This document shows, in pieces, positions 15,563 through 24,176 of a DNA stretch of 64,000 bases (positions are counted from its first letter, which is position 1; every line of letters begins with the position of its first letter). The stretch lies in contig CASDPA010000013.1 in the NCBI GenBank assembly GCA_949282255.1, positions 33,323 through 97,322 of the forward strand, in the 5' to 3' direction. The position numbers and the translations under genes are program-made. The notes beneath the pieces are model-generated. The model was not told the DNA's origin, searched no databases, and saw nothing but the letters and a program-made list of their open reading frames with translations. Source of the stretch: an uncultured Spirochaetales bacterium (GTDB taxonomy: Bacteria; Spirochaetota; Spirochaetia; Sphaerochaetales; Sphaerochaetaceae).

Positions 15563-16125
15563 TTGTATCTCCTAATGCTTTTGACCAAAACCGCAAGCAC
15601 CTCTGCCTGGGCCGTGACCAGCTTTCCCATGGTATCGTTTTCCGGTATCAGTTCGGTTATTCCGTCCGATCTTCTATAATACCGTCTTAAGAGGATCTCG
15701 TCCCCGCAGCGGGCCAAAACTATTGAGCCGTTCTCGGCCTTGTCGGCTTTTTTAAGCACAGCGGTATCGGATGGAAGTATGCCTGCATTCTTCATGTCCT
15801 CTGAATGTACTACCAGCGCAAAGAATTCTCCTCTCCCGATATCCGTTTCCGCAATATTCCTTATAACCCTTCCGGGGTAGGGGTCGAACAGTGGGATGAT
15901 TTTTGGCTCGTAGATCAGTCTGAGCTTTTCTGACAAGGCGATCCTTCCGTTTGTGCATTCGAGCATCCCCTTGCCCTCCAACGCTTTTACCATGTCGAAT
16001 ACCGCTTTTGTCGAGCATGAAAAATGCCTTGCAATCTCGGCTTGTGTCGGATATGTGCCCTTGTCCTCCCTCTCTTTCAGCATGAAGGAAAGATATTCCT
16101 CCTGCCTTTTTGTAAGCCCTCTCAT
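15559..16125 (-). CDS. LexA-like regulator lacking the Ser-Lys catalytic dyad
   Basis: A 188-residue protein with LexA architecture: a winged helix (LTKRQEEYLSFML, then YPTQAEIARHFSCSTKAVFDMVKALEGKGML, residues 4-60), then an S24-type C-terminal domain. By manual alignment, the catalytic serine of the SGMSM motif of E. coli LexA corresponds to Asp in VHSEDM, and the catalytic lysine (TVKR) to Arg in LLRRYY. The Ala-Gly cleavage site is also absent (PLFDPYPGRV). The surrounding fold is retained (NGSIVLARCGDEI, ELIPEN). It should bind DNA but not self-cleave with RecA. It overlaps HPr and holA by four bases each. Confidence 0.85.
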   Translation of the reverse strand: MRGLTKRQEEYLSFMLKEREDKGTYPTQAEIARHFSCSTKAVFDMVKALEGKGMLECTNGRIALSEKLRLIYEPKIIPLFDPYPGRVIRNIAETDIGRGEFFALVVHSEDMKNAGILPSDTAVLKKADKAENGSIVLARCGDEILLRRYYRRSDGITELIPENDTMGKLVTAQAEVLAVLVKSIRRYK

Positions 16126-16388
16126 TCCTCGAACCTGTTCTTGAATAGTTTTTCTATTTCTGAAGCGGCCTCTTCTTCATCCTCCCCCGAGACCAAGAGT
16201 ATGAGTTTTGTCCTGAAGGTCGCCCCGAGGGTGATCACACCCATGATGGATTTTGCATTTATGCACATGTTCTCCTTCTTGAGTGTGATGTCGGATTTGT
16301 ATTTCGATGCGGTCTGGGAAATCATCGACGCCGGGCGGGCATGGATGCCGGCCCTTGTGGGCACTTCAAGCTCCTTTTCAATCATCAC
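16122..16388 (-). CDS. ptsH: Phosphocarrier protein HPr
   Basis: An 88-residue HPr with the active-site histidine in RAGIHARPAS (residue 16) and the regulatory serine in NAKSIMGV (about 47), the target of HPr kinase. It lies directly downstream of hprK, overlapping by four bases. No PTS enzyme I or sugar permease is in the window, so the pair may act mainly as a regulatory switch, as proposed for some spirochaetes and proteobacteria with incomplete PTS. Confidence 0.95.
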   Translation of the reverse strand: MMIEKELEVPTRAGIHARPASMISQTASKYKSDITLKKENMCINAKSIMGVITLGATFRTKLILLVSGEDEEEAASEIEKLFKNRFEE

Positions 16389-17371
16389 TCCTCCTCGAGG
16401 CTGTCTGTGTTGTAGTACAGCCTCCGTGCAGCCTGGCTTTCAAGCCACTTGAGAACCGATTGGTCGAATTCCTTTGCCGAATAATAACCAAGCTTCTTGA
16501 GCCTTTCGTTCCTTGCCGCGGTTTCTATCAGTGAAGGGATGTTCCTTCCGGGAGAGACGGGGAAAACAACCTCGGGAATCGTTATTCCCATTATGGTTGT
16601 TGTGGTCTGGTCCCCGAGACGGTCGTAGTCCTTCTTCTCATCCCACTTTTCAAGCTTCACCGACAGCTGCACCTGTTTCTTCTCCCTGATTGCGCCCACT
16701 CCGAAGAGTGTCTGCAGGTTTATGATTCCTATTCCCCTTATTTCCATGTGATGCGCAAGCATCGGGTTTTCTCCCGAGCCCACGAGGTAGTTGTCGGAGA
16801 GCTTTTTGAGTTTTACCGTATCATCGCTTATCAGACGGTGCCCGCGTTCTATCAGCTCGAGCGCGGTCTCGCTCTTGCCGATCCCGCTGTCCCCCGTTAT
16901 AAGGATTCCGATTCCGTACACCTCGACAAGCACGCCATGGATCGTCTCAGTTTTTGCGAACACCTCGTCCAAAAGCGCATAAACCCTTCTGGAGAACACT
17001 GCCGAATCGAGCGGGGTGGAAAGGATAGCGGTCGCATTCTTTTCGGCTATGTCCATGAAATGCTCGCTCGGGGCCGCTCCTCCTATGAAAATCACGCATG
17101 GCAGGTTGTAGCTGAAGAGCTTTTCAATGTTCTTCCAGTCGTTGTCCTTTTCCAACACGCTCAGATAGGATTGTTCACCACGCCCGAAAAGCTGGATGCT
17201 GTCCCATGAGAAATCGGTGAAATAGCCGGCAAGCGCCAGGCCCGGACGGCTTATCTTGTCGTTCGGTATGACCTTCGAAAGCCCGCTTCGCCCCGCTATG
17301 CATGTAAGCTGCAGATGATTGTGCTGCTTGAGATCCAGATCAAGCAGATCCAGAACTGTAAATTCGCTCAT
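16385..17371 (-). CDS. hprK: HPr kinase/phosphorylase
   Basis: Bifunctional enzyme that phosphorylates or dephosphorylates the regulatory serine of HPr in response to ATP, phosphate and glycolytic intermediates. The 328-residue protein has the N-terminal DRTGG-like domain (LTVLDLLDLDL to LALAGY), the Walker A loop GDSGIGKSETALELIERGHRLISDD (about residue 155-178) and the C-terminal family signature EIRGIGIINLQTLFGVGAIR. The frame extends upstream to 17644, but the ATG at 17371 matches the family start and lies six bases after TATACT. It heads the hprK-ptsH-lexA-like-holA operon. Confidence 0.96.
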   Translation of the reverse strand: MSEFTVLDLLDLDLKQHNHLQLTCIAGRSGLSKVIPNDKISRPGLALAGYFTDFSWDSIQLFGRGEQSYLSVLEKDNDWKNIEKLFSYNLPCVIFIGGAAPSEHFMDIAEKNATAILSTPLDSAVFSRRVYALLDEVFAKTETIHGVLVEVYGIGILITGDSGIGKSETALELIERGHRLISDDTVKLKKLSDNYLVGSGENPMLAHHMEIRGIGIINLQTLFGVGAIREKKQVQLSVKLEKWDEKKDYDRLGDQTTTTIMGITIPEVVFPVSPGRNIPSLIETAARNERLKKLGYYSAKEFDQSVLKWLESQAARRLYYNTDSLEEE

Positions 17372-17377
17372 ATTTGG

Positions 17378-17406
17378 AGTATAACATAAACGGAGGCTCT
17401 TATGAA
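17378..17406 (-). promoter_or_regulatory. Promoter of hprK operon (predicted leaderless)
   Basis: TTCATA (17406-17401), 17-base spacer, TATACT (17383-17378), six bases, ATG at 17371. It overlaps the start of the divergent asparaginase gene at 17402. Confidence 0.55.
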
Positions 17407-17899
17407 CGATTTGAGAATAATCACTACAGGCGGTACTTTCGACAAGCGCTATGATGCCATAAAAGGGGAGCTCACATTCCGTGAAAGCCAGTTGCCGCGC
17501 ATATTGCAGCAGTCGAGATTGACGCTTTCCGTCTGCCTTGAAGGTCCGCTTGCGGTCGACAGCCTCTACATGTCCGAAGAGGAGAGGGAGAACATAGTCA
17601 AGTATATAGAGAACAGCGAAGAAAAGCGCATTGTCGTGATACACGGCACCGATACGATGGTCAATACGGCGCGCCTTGCAGCATCAAGCGGCAAAATCGA
17701 AGGAAAGACCGTTGTCTTCACCGGTGCCATGATCCCTTATTCCTTGGAAAACAGCGATGCGGAATTCAATCTCGGATTCGCTGTCGCATCGGCGCAGCTT
17801 CTTCCCAGCGGAGTGTACATAGCCATGGGCGGGCGGGTTTATAACTGGAACGAGGTCAGGAAGAACAGGGAAAAAGGGATTTTCGAGAAGATTTCATGA
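17402..17899 (+). CDS. Small single-domain asparaginase-like protein
   Basis: The 165-residue product matches only the N-terminal domain of L-asparaginases: TTGGTFDKRYD with the nucleophile-type threonine at the start, then VIHGTDTMVNTA with the second catalytic Thr-Asp pair (about residue 80-90), and VFTGAMIPYSLENSDAEFNLGFA. Full asparaginases are about 330 residues. Stand-alone proteins of this size exist in many bacteria, so this is probably natural and not a truncation. Activity is unproven. GGAGG lies six to ten bases before the ATG. It is divergent from hprK. Confidence 0.85.
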   Translation: MNDLRIITTGGTFDKRYDAIKGELTFRESQLPRILQQSRLTLSVCLEGPLAVDSLYMSEEERENIVKYIENSEEKRIVVIHGTDTMVNTARLAASSGKIEGKTVVFTGAMIPYSLENSDAEFNLGFAVASAQLLPSGVYIAMGGRVYNWNEVRKNREKGIFEKIS

Positions 17900-17922
17900 A
17901 CCAGTGTTTTGCTGCAGATTCA

Positions 17923-19404
17923 TCAATAAGCGAAAATAAGGCAGAGAGTTGATGAAAGCAATGTATAAAATATGAAGATCGGGAATACGGGTTTAACTTT
18001 TCCATAGTTCATCTCTTCTGTAACGGAAGATGCTAATATCAAATTCTGAGGACAGATTATTTTCCCTATGCTTGCGCCAAGCGCATTGAAAGAAGCGAGA
18101 AAGCCTGCGGAAACTGACAAATCAATAGCCGCCTGTGCCTGTATAGGGCCGAATAATATGTTTGCAGAGGTATTCGTCCCCGTAATGAATGATCCGATGG
18201 TGCCGATGAATGGTGCCACGAAAGGGAAAGCTCTTCCTGTCATGCCTATTAGCTCATTTGCTATTTCTGCAGTCATTCCGGAATAATTCATGAGTTTTGA
18301 GATGGCTAATACCAGGCACATGTTTGCCATAGGTTTCCAATTATGAATAATCGTGCTTATGGCTGCAGAAGAAATCTCTCCTATTTTCTTTTTGATTATG
18401 ATGCACCCTGTTAATGTACCGATTAGTATCAGCATTCCAGGGGTGTTTATCAGTTGGAAAGTAACTTGCTGCGGCGTGTTTCCAGAAAAAAACGTTGCTG
18501 TTATGTGTGCTTTGCCTATCATTTTCCCGAGAGGAGGGCAAAAAGAAGGAATGCATAGGAAAATCAACGAGGAGATAATTGGAATGAAGCTTCTAATATC
18601 AGAAAAAGAAATCGCTCTAATGGATTTTTTTCCCATGCCATTTCTCCTGTATATGAATATTGTTATGGATAAACCTCCCATGATTGCAGGAAATGCTTGT
18701 CCCATGAAAAAGCCAGCCGCCGTATAAGAAGCAAGATACAATATCGATATTATGGCTATGTCGGCTATGATTGTTCTTCTTATGGCAAATGTGCCGTTAT
18801 AGGCGAAGACCGTCAGGACTGGCAAAAACAGTATCAGCACTGCCCCAAAGGCCAATGTTGGCTTAAGAATCCCGTCCATAGGCATCCCGATTGCCGAGGA
18901 TAGGCTTGTCATTGGGATTCCCATTGAGCCGAATGTGGTAGGTATTGAGATGGCGGCAAGTATGGCCCTTGTGCTTTTTAAAGCATCGTGTCCTGATGAG
19001 ATCATCAAGGACAATGGGATTATAGTGGAAATTCCGAAGCCGGCCAAGCCTTCAAGCATTGAACCTATGCCGAGCACGATCATGAGCATCGTAAGTTCAT
19101 CATTCTTGCCGCTGGAAAAATAATGCTGCAATAAATCCCTCTCTTTTTCTCCGACTGCAATGTTGAAGAGCAGGAGGGCGGAAAATATAAGGATGCATAT
19201 GGGCCATAGGGCGCATAATAAGCCTTCATAGGATGCTGTAATGATTTCCATCGGGGAAAGGAGGGAGAACATAAGCAATATTATGATTAAAGTTGAAAAT
19301 GTTAAGAGATACGATGTTATAGGTTTTAATTTAAATATGCTCAAGGTCAAAATGATGAGAATAATTGGAGATAGGGCGATTATGATCATTTTATTTTTTC
19401 CCAT
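17923..19404 (-). CDS. LctP-family (L-lactate permease-type) transporter
   Basis: A 493-residue, very hydrophobic protein with about 12 predicted membrane segments. Family marks are GSMLEGLAGFGISTIIPLSLM (about residue 113), GSMGIPMTSLSSAIGMP, and the C-terminal FITGTNTSANILFGPIQ. Characterised relatives import lactate or glycolate with protons; the substrate here is unknown. It begins inside the end of the upstream LysR gene (14-base overlap), so the regulator and permease form an operon. The segment is visibly more AT-rich than the flanking housekeeping genes. Confidence 0.85.
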   Translation of the reverse strand: MGKNKMIIIALSPIILIILTLSIFKLKPITSYLLTFSTLIIILLMFSLLSPMEIITASYEGLLCALWPICILIFSALLLFNIAVGEKERDLLQHYFSSGKNDELTMLMIVLGIGSMLEGLAGFGISTIIPLSLMISSGHDALKSTRAILAAISIPTTFGSMGIPMTSLSSAIGMPMDGILKPTLAFGAVLILFLPVLTVFAYNGTFAIRRTIIADIAIISILYLASYTAAGFFMGQAFPAIMGGLSITIFIYRRNGMGKKSIRAISFSDIRSFIPIISSLIFLCIPSFCPPLGKMIGKAHITATFFSGNTPQQVTFQLINTPGMLILIGTLTGCIIIKKKIGEISSAAISTIIHNWKPMANMCLVLAISKLMNYSGMTAEIANELIGMTGRAFPFVAPFIGTIGSFITGTNTSANILFGPIQAQAAIDLSVSAGFLASFNALGASIGKIICPQNLILASSVTEEMNYGKVKPVFPIFIFYTLLSSTLCLIFAY

Positions 19405-20275
19405 TATGTATTAACTCAATGAATCTTTCGCTTATGTGGCTTAACTGTTTGGTTTTGTTATAGCAGAGTACAAAATTCCTTTTTGGCAATGTCTCCTTAA
19501 TAGCGAGTTTCATTATATCTCTTGTTTGGATAGCTTCTTGGATGAAGATATCAGCCACAATCCCTAGCCCAAGGTTGTGCCTTACCAATGGTACGATGAG
19601 ATCGGATGTCTGAACCTCTATGGAAGGGGTGATTTCAACCGAATTCTTAACGCAAAGCTGGTCAAACCATTTTCTGCCTGCTGTACCTTGAGAGAGTGAA
19701 ATGAATGGATATTTGCTAAGATCTGATAATGAGAGCTCTTTTCCTTCAAGAAACTTATATTTTTGTCCTCCAATCAGTACGTTGTTGATGCTCATCAGAT
19801 TGATGATTTCCAGATCACGGTTGATTTCTATTGGATCGGGAACTATTGCGACATCGATCAACCCTCCCATAAGTTTATCTATGATCTGCAGCGATGAACT
19901 TGTCTGGATCGATAGGTTCACATTAGGGTATTGCAATTCGAATTGCTGCAGAAGAGGCGGCAAGAAAGATTTTATTGTGAGCTGGCTCGCTCCAAGAATT
20001 AAATTGTTTTCCTTTTCATCTGTTTTTGTTATTTCCATCTCCCCTTTTTTTATCCAGTTAAGACCTTTTGCCACATAATCGAAAAGGATCTGGCCATCCT
20101 GGGTGAGTTTCACTCCTTTTTTCGACCTTATGAAAAGGGTTTTATCCAATTCGAATTCTAATAAAGCAATGGCTCTGCTTATTGAAGGTTGAGATATATT
20201 AAGCTTTTTCGAAGCTAAAGTTATATTTTGCAATATTGCAACATGATAGAATACGCTGTAATAGTTCAGATTCAT
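19391..20275 (-). CDS. LysR-family transcriptional regulator
   Basis: The 294-residue protein has the typical LysR winged helix at residues 1-60 (FYHVAILQNITLASKKLNISQPSISRAIALLEFELDKTLFIRSKKGVKLT) and a two-lobed effector domain (LILGASQLTIKSFLPPLLQQF; DVAIVPDP; HNLGLGIVAD). It is co-transcribed with the LctP permease and divergent from the glycerophosphodiester operon, so either or both may be its targets. The start is supported by TAAAAT six bases upstream. Confidence 0.93.
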   Translation of the reverse strand: MNLNYYSVFYHVAILQNITLASKKLNISQPSISRAIALLEFELDKTLFIRSKKGVKLTQDGQILFDYVAKGLNWIKKGEMEITKTDEKENNLILGASQLTIKSFLPPLLQQFELQYPNVNLSIQTSSSLQIIDKLMGGLIDVAIVPDPIEINRDLEIINLMSINNVLIGGQKYKFLEGKELSLSDLSKYPFISLSQGTAGRKWFDQLCVKNSVEITPSIEVQTSDLIVPLVRHNLGLGIVADIFIQEAIQTRDIMKLAIKETLPKRNFVLCYNKTKQLSHISERFIELIHNGKK

Positions 20276-20281
20276 AATTCC

Positions 20282-20311
20282 ATTTTAATAACTATCCATA
20301 GAATTTGTCTA
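20282..20311 (-). promoter_or_regulatory. Promoter of the lysR-lctP operon (predicted leaderless)
   Basis: TAGACA (20311-20306), 18-base spacer, TAAAAT (20287-20282), six bases, ATG at 20275. The rest of the 142-base divergent region to 20417 is AT-rich and would hold any LysR operator; I see no clear T-N11-A palindrome that stands out. Confidence 0.5.
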
Positions 20312-20417
20312 TGGTTCATACAAAAAAATAATATTTTGAATTTATAGTTATGTAAATTATCCTTATTTTTAAGGGTAGCTATTTTGAGTGCCAGAAAGAA
20401 TTGGGAGGAGGTTTTAG

Positions 20418-21131
20418 GTGATTTTAATTGCACATAGGGCTGGAACGGACCGTTACCCTGAACAATCATTGGATTCCGCTAGTTTCTCTTTATCAGAAGG
20501 TGCGGATTTTGTAGAGTTGGATGTTAGATACACTCAAGATAAAAGTATTCCTGTCATATGCCATGATGCTAATGCATTGCGTGTTTTTGGCATTGATAAG
20601 GAAATTGAAATGATGAGCCTTCCCGAATTTCTTGGGTTAAGACATCTTTCTTCCCCTTCGACTGGAGTTTATACATTGGAAGATCTGTTGCGGGAGGATA
20701 TGCATCCATTGCTGTTGCATATAAAAAGTAGTCTTGATTTATATGGACCGATATTGGATTTGATCCATAAATATTCCGTCGAAGATGAAGTTGTCCTGGG
20801 AGTTCAGGAAATAAATGGCGTTTATGCTGTAAAAGACGATGATGAGGCGATACGTGTTCTCTCTTTCATGCATGCTGAATCCGATTTTGATGAATATCTT
20901 GATTCGCCATGCGAATATATACGTCTTTGGGAAAACTGGGTTGTACAAGAAAAAATAGATAAGGCCCATTCTTTTGGCAAAAAGGTATGGGTGATGAGCG
21001 GGACCGCCAAGACAGTAGGACGAACTGAATGGTGCAATTTGAAAAAATGGGAATCCATGGGTGTCGATGGCGTTTTGATTGATGAGTTTCTCAAAGCACG
21101 GAAATTTATTGGAGATGATAATGGACGGTAA
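20418..21131 (+). CDS. Glycerophosphodiester phosphodiesterase family protein (GDPD1)
   Basis: A 237-residue cytoplasmic GDPD-fold hydrolase with no signal peptide. Active-site elements are AHRAG at the N terminus (an alanine inserted relative to HRG), YPEQS in place of the usual PEN, VELDV with the metal-binding acids, and CHDAN with the general histidine. Family enzymes split glycerophosphodiesters into glycerol 3-phosphate and alcohol. It begins with GTG after a strong GGAGGAGG and is the first gene of a six-gene operon with an importer. It is more divergent than GDPD2 at 24177. Confidence 0.85.
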   Translation: MILIAHRAGTDRYPEQSLDSASFSLSEGADFVELDVRYTQDKSIPVICHDANALRVFGIDKEIEMMSLPEFLGLRHLSSPSTGVYTLEDLLREDMHPLLLHIKSSLDLYGPILDLIHKYSVEDEVVLGVQEINGVYAVKDDDEAIRVLSFMHAESDFDEYLDSPCEYIRLWENWVVQEKIDKAHSFGKKVWVMSGTAKTVGRTEWCNLKKWESMGVDGVLIDEFLKARKFIGDDNGR

Positions 21132-22008
21132 GAGAATGAAGCTGTTAAAGGGTGAGGTTGTAGGAATTGCGTTTGTTCTTCCGGCTCTTATTCCTCTTTT
21201 GATATTCATAATCTATCCGGTTCTCAGATCGCTGGTATTGAGTTTTTTTTCCTATAATATGGTGACCCCGATGAAGTTTATAGGATTAAAAAACTATTCC
21301 AAGCTGTTCAGATCGAAAGAAATCTGGGATACGATATTAAGAAGCATCAAGTATGTAGCCGTTATTCTTCCTGTCACGTTGCTTGGCGGTTTTCTGCTTA
21401 GCGTGCTGTTAGCGGAACGCAGGAAGAGCAGCGTGTTTTTCCGTACTCTATATTTTGCTCCTCATGTGACATCAATGGTTGCAATGTCTTCTGTTTGGCT
21501 TTTTATTTTCCATCCTCAATACGGAGCTCTCAATATGGCGCTGGAATTGGTGGGTATCACGCCTGTGAGATGGCTTAACCAGACAAGCACCGCATTCTGG
21601 TGCATATGCGGGGTTACTATATGGCGTATGCTTGGTTATGATACCTTGGTCTTTATTGGAGGCATCCAGAATATATCGGATGAAGTTCTTGAAGCAGCGA
21701 CAATAGACGGTGCGTCTTATTTTCAAAAAATAAGGCATATAACTTTCCCTCTTGTCTCGCCAACGACGTTCATGCTTTTTATTCTCAATACGATTACGGT
21801 GATGAAAATGTTTACTGTGATCAATATGCTTACGGACGGAGGTCCTGCCAATTCTACCCAGAACCTTGTAATAATGCTGCAGGATTATGCATTCAACAGA
21901 TTCCAGATAGGATATGCTTCAGCCATTTCGAATATATTATTCGTATTGATTCTTGTAATTCATGTTTTTCAAAGAATCCTTGAGAAGAAGGTGCAATATG
22001 ATCAATAA
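21121..22008 (+). CDS. ABC transporter permease, carbohydrate type (UgpA/MalF-like)
   Basis: Inner-membrane permease of 295 residues with six predicted helices. The EAA loop that contacts the ATPase is readable as EAATIDGASYFQKIRHITFPLVSPT. The N-terminal part IAFVLPALIPLLIFIIYPVLRSL and GLKNYSKLF are typical of CUT1 permeases. The start overlaps the GDPD1 stop by 11 bases and has GGAGAT before it. With the next gene it forms a heterodimeric channel, probably for glycerophosphodiesters or glycerol 3-phosphate given the context. No ATPase is encoded here. Confidence 0.92.
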   Translation: MDGKRMKLLKGEVVGIAFVLPALIPLLIFIIYPVLRSLVLSFFSYNMVTPMKFIGLKNYSKLFRSKEIWDTILRSIKYVAVILPVTLLGGFLLSVLLAERRKSSVFFRTLYFAPHVTSMVAMSSVWLFIFHPQYGALNMALELVGITPVRWLNQTSTAFWCICGVTIWRMLGYDTLVFIGGIQNISDEVLEAATIDGASYFQKIRHITFPLVSPTTFMLFILNTITVMKMFTVINMLTDGGPANSTQNLVIMLQDYAFNRFQIGYASAISNILFVLILVIHVFQRILEKKVQYDQ

Positions 22009-22831
22009 GAAAAACTACAAGATTTTATTTAACTTTGTCCGGTATTTTATTTTGATTGTTGTGGCATTCTTCATCGCAGTGCCATACGTATGGATGATTT
22101 TATCTTCATTCAGGGAAGGTGAGAACATTTTCATAAAAGGATCGTGGATTCCTGATGTCTGGAGGTGGCAAAACTATCCTGAGGCTATGGAGATGGCTCC
22201 TTTCGGGCGATTTTTCATAAATAGCATTATAACTTCCATTTTAACAGTAGCAGCCCAGCTGATAACATGTCCTCTTGCCGCATTTGCTTTTGCCAAGCTG
22301 GAATTTAAGAGTAAAAAGGCATTGTTCAATATATTTCTCTGTACAATGATGGTCCCTACGGAAAGCACTATCATTGCAAACTATCTGACAATAGCATCCT
22401 TGCATATGACGGATACTTATTTTGCAATCATTGCTCCATCTTTAACAAGCATGTTTGCTATCTTTTTGCTCCGTCAGTTCTTTAAGACGATTCCAGATGC
22501 TTTGATGGATGCTGCGAAAATAGATGGCGCCAACGTCATACAGTCCTTTTTGATGGTTATTCTTCCTCTGGCAAAAAGTGCGTTGGCTACAATCGTTATA
22601 TTTGGATTCGTCAGTAGTTGGAATGCTTATCTCTGGCCTACACTTGTTACAAGTGCAACGGATATGAGGACGGTCCAGACTGGATTGCGGTATATGGTTG
22701 ATCCTGATATAGGAAGCCAATGGCCTAAGATATTGGCGGCATCAACCGTGATCATCCTTCCTGTCATGGCTCTTTTTGTCAGCCTTCAAAAATATTTTGT
22801 ACAGGGAATAACTAAAGTTGGAATTAAATAA
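21998..22831 (+). CDS. ABC transporter permease, carbohydrate type (UgpE/MalG-like)
   Basis: The second permease has 277 residues and begins MINKKNYKILFNFVRYF. Markers are the N-terminal helix with PYVWMILSSFR, then NSIITSIL, and the EAA loop DAAKIDGANVIQSFLMVILPLAKSA; VQTGLRYM sits before the last helix. It overlaps the upstream permease gene by 11 bases. A longer in-frame start at 21962 is ignored because it lacks a ribosome-binding site and would overlap more. Confidence 0.92.
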   Translation: MINKKNYKILFNFVRYFILIVVAFFIAVPYVWMILSSFREGENIFIKGSWIPDVWRWQNYPEAMEMAPFGRFFINSIITSILTVAAQLITCPLAAFAFAKLEFKSKKALFNIFLCTMMVPTESTIIANYLTIASLHMTDTYFAIIAPSLTSMFAIFLLRQFFKTIPDALMDAAKIDGANVIQSFLMVILPLAKSALATIVIFGFVSSWNAYLWPTLVTSATDMRTVQTGLRYMVDPDIGSQWPKILAASTVIILPVMALFVSLQKYFVQGITKVGIK

Positions 22832-22851
22832 TTACCTAAAGGAGGAATTAT

Positions 22852-24117
22852 ATGAGAAAAAAGGTTTTAGTAGCACTCATGGTATGCTTATCGGTTCTTA
22901 CCTGCATGTATGCGGGTGGAAGTGGAGAGAAAAAGGCTGCCGCCGAAGGCAAGATCGAACTGACTTTCTACACACGCATCAACGATACATTTACAGAGGA
23001 GATTGCAGCTTTTGAAACAGCTTATCCTAATGTCAAAGTCAATAGGGTAGGAATCGGATCCGATTATGACGATCTGACTACAAAGTATATCGCTTCTTCT
23101 GTTTCCGGCGAACTTCCACACGTCGGTTTGGTGAGCCAGAGATACGGAATTCCACAATTATATGATGCTGGAGTTATTGTTCCCATGGATGATCTCATGA
23201 CGCAGGAGGAAAAGGATGATATTCTAGATGTTTATTGGGGAAGATACACGTATAAGGGAACAAAAGTGGCGTTGCCTTACCAGGTTTCCATGCCTGTGCT
23301 TTATGTCAATCTAGACTTGTTCGAGGAATATGGTGTGGATATTCCGAAGACTTGGGATGAGGTTATTGATGCCGCGAAGAAACTTACAATAGATGCTAAT
23401 GGAGATGGTATTACCGATATTTATGGATTTAATATGCCTTCAGATGCTCCATGGTATATCAACGGATTGATCAAAGCGGCCGGAGCTGACGTAGTGACAG
23501 GCGAAAAGTCTGTTAACATCAACCAGCCTGAAGTTATAGCATTTTTTGAATCGATACAGGATCTTGCAGCAAACGGCGCCATGCCGTCAAACCAGCATAG
23601 CACTGCAAAAGACGACTTCAATAACGGTTCCCTTGCAATGCTTCTTAATTCTTGTGCTGGCAATGGGTCAGTGTCGAAGGGTGTGAATGGCAAATTCAAT
23701 TATGCCATGGTTACATTCCCGTCTATTAATGGAGAGATTTGTGCACCGCTTGGCGGTAATGGACTCGCTGTTTTCAAATCTACGCCAGAGATGGAGGCCT
23801 TGGCGTGGGATTTTGTCAAATTCATGACATCAACCGAATCTTATTCAGGATTCTCCATGAATAAGGGCTACATGCCTATAACAAAATCCTCGATGGAGGA
23901 CGATGTTGTCAAAGCCAGGCTTGCAGACCCGTTCTGGAAAGAAACATACGATCAGGTGGATCATCTTTATGGCCAGCCTATCAATCCTGTCGATGCAACC
24001 ATATGGAATAACATCAACAGCATACTATCTATCATAGAGGAAGATTCATCTGCTGATGTTTCCGCGCTTGTTCTCGACATGCAGAATCAGATTGATGATT
24101 TCTTGGAAGAATATTAA
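22852..24117 (+). CDS. Extracellular solute-binding protein, family 1 (UgpB-like)
   Basis: A 421-residue binding protein with an N-terminal signal (MRKKVLVALMVCLSVLTCMYAGG) that could be a spirochaetal lipoprotein signal with a relaxed lipobox ending at Cys18, or a type I signal. The mature part has the family-1 pattern: ITFYTR-like LTFYTRINDTFTEEIAAFE, PYQVSMPVLYVNLDLFEEYGVDIPKTWDEVI, and GGNGLAVFKST in the second lobe. AGGAGG precedes the ATG. Sandwiched between permeases and GDPD2, it probably captures glycerophosphodiesters, but a sugar ligand cannot be excluded. Confidence 0.9.
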   Translation: MRKKVLVALMVCLSVLTCMYAGGSGEKKAAAEGKIELTFYTRINDTFTEEIAAFETAYPNVKVNRVGIGSDYDDLTTKYIASSVSGELPHVGLVSQRYGIPQLYDAGVIVPMDDLMTQEEKDDILDVYWGRYTYKGTKVALPYQVSMPVLYVNLDLFEEYGVDIPKTWDEVIDAAKKLTIDANGDGITDIYGFNMPSDAPWYINGLIKAAGADVVTGEKSVNINQPEVIAFFESIQDLAANGAMPSNQHSTAKDDFNNGSLAMLLNSCAGNGSVSKGVNGKFNYAMVTFPSINGEICAPLGGNGLAVFKSTPEMEALAWDFVKFMTSTESYSGFSMNKGYMPITKSSMEDDVVKARLADPFWKETYDQVDHLYGQPINPVDATIWNNINSILSIIEEDSSADVSALVLDMQNQIDDFLEEY

Positions 24118-24127
24118 TAGTTCCATG

Positions 24128-24151
24128 TTAGTGCAGGTCCGCCTGCACTAA
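24128..24151 (+). other. Intercistronic hairpin after the binding-protein gene
   Basis: Perfect 10-base-pair inverted repeat TTAGTGCAGG / CCTGCACTAA with a TCCG loop, 11 bases past the stop at 24117. No T run follows and the operon continues 26 bases later. Such hairpins commonly stabilise binding-protein mRNA against 3' exonucleases. Confidence 0.7.
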
Positions 24152-24176
24152 GAAGTAAAATTTATAAGGATTACAT

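Noticed and set aside
17402..17899. Asparaginase gene as a truncated pseudogene
   Set aside because: Proteins of this single-domain size with intact catalytic motifs occur widely, and the ribosome-binding site and stop look normal.
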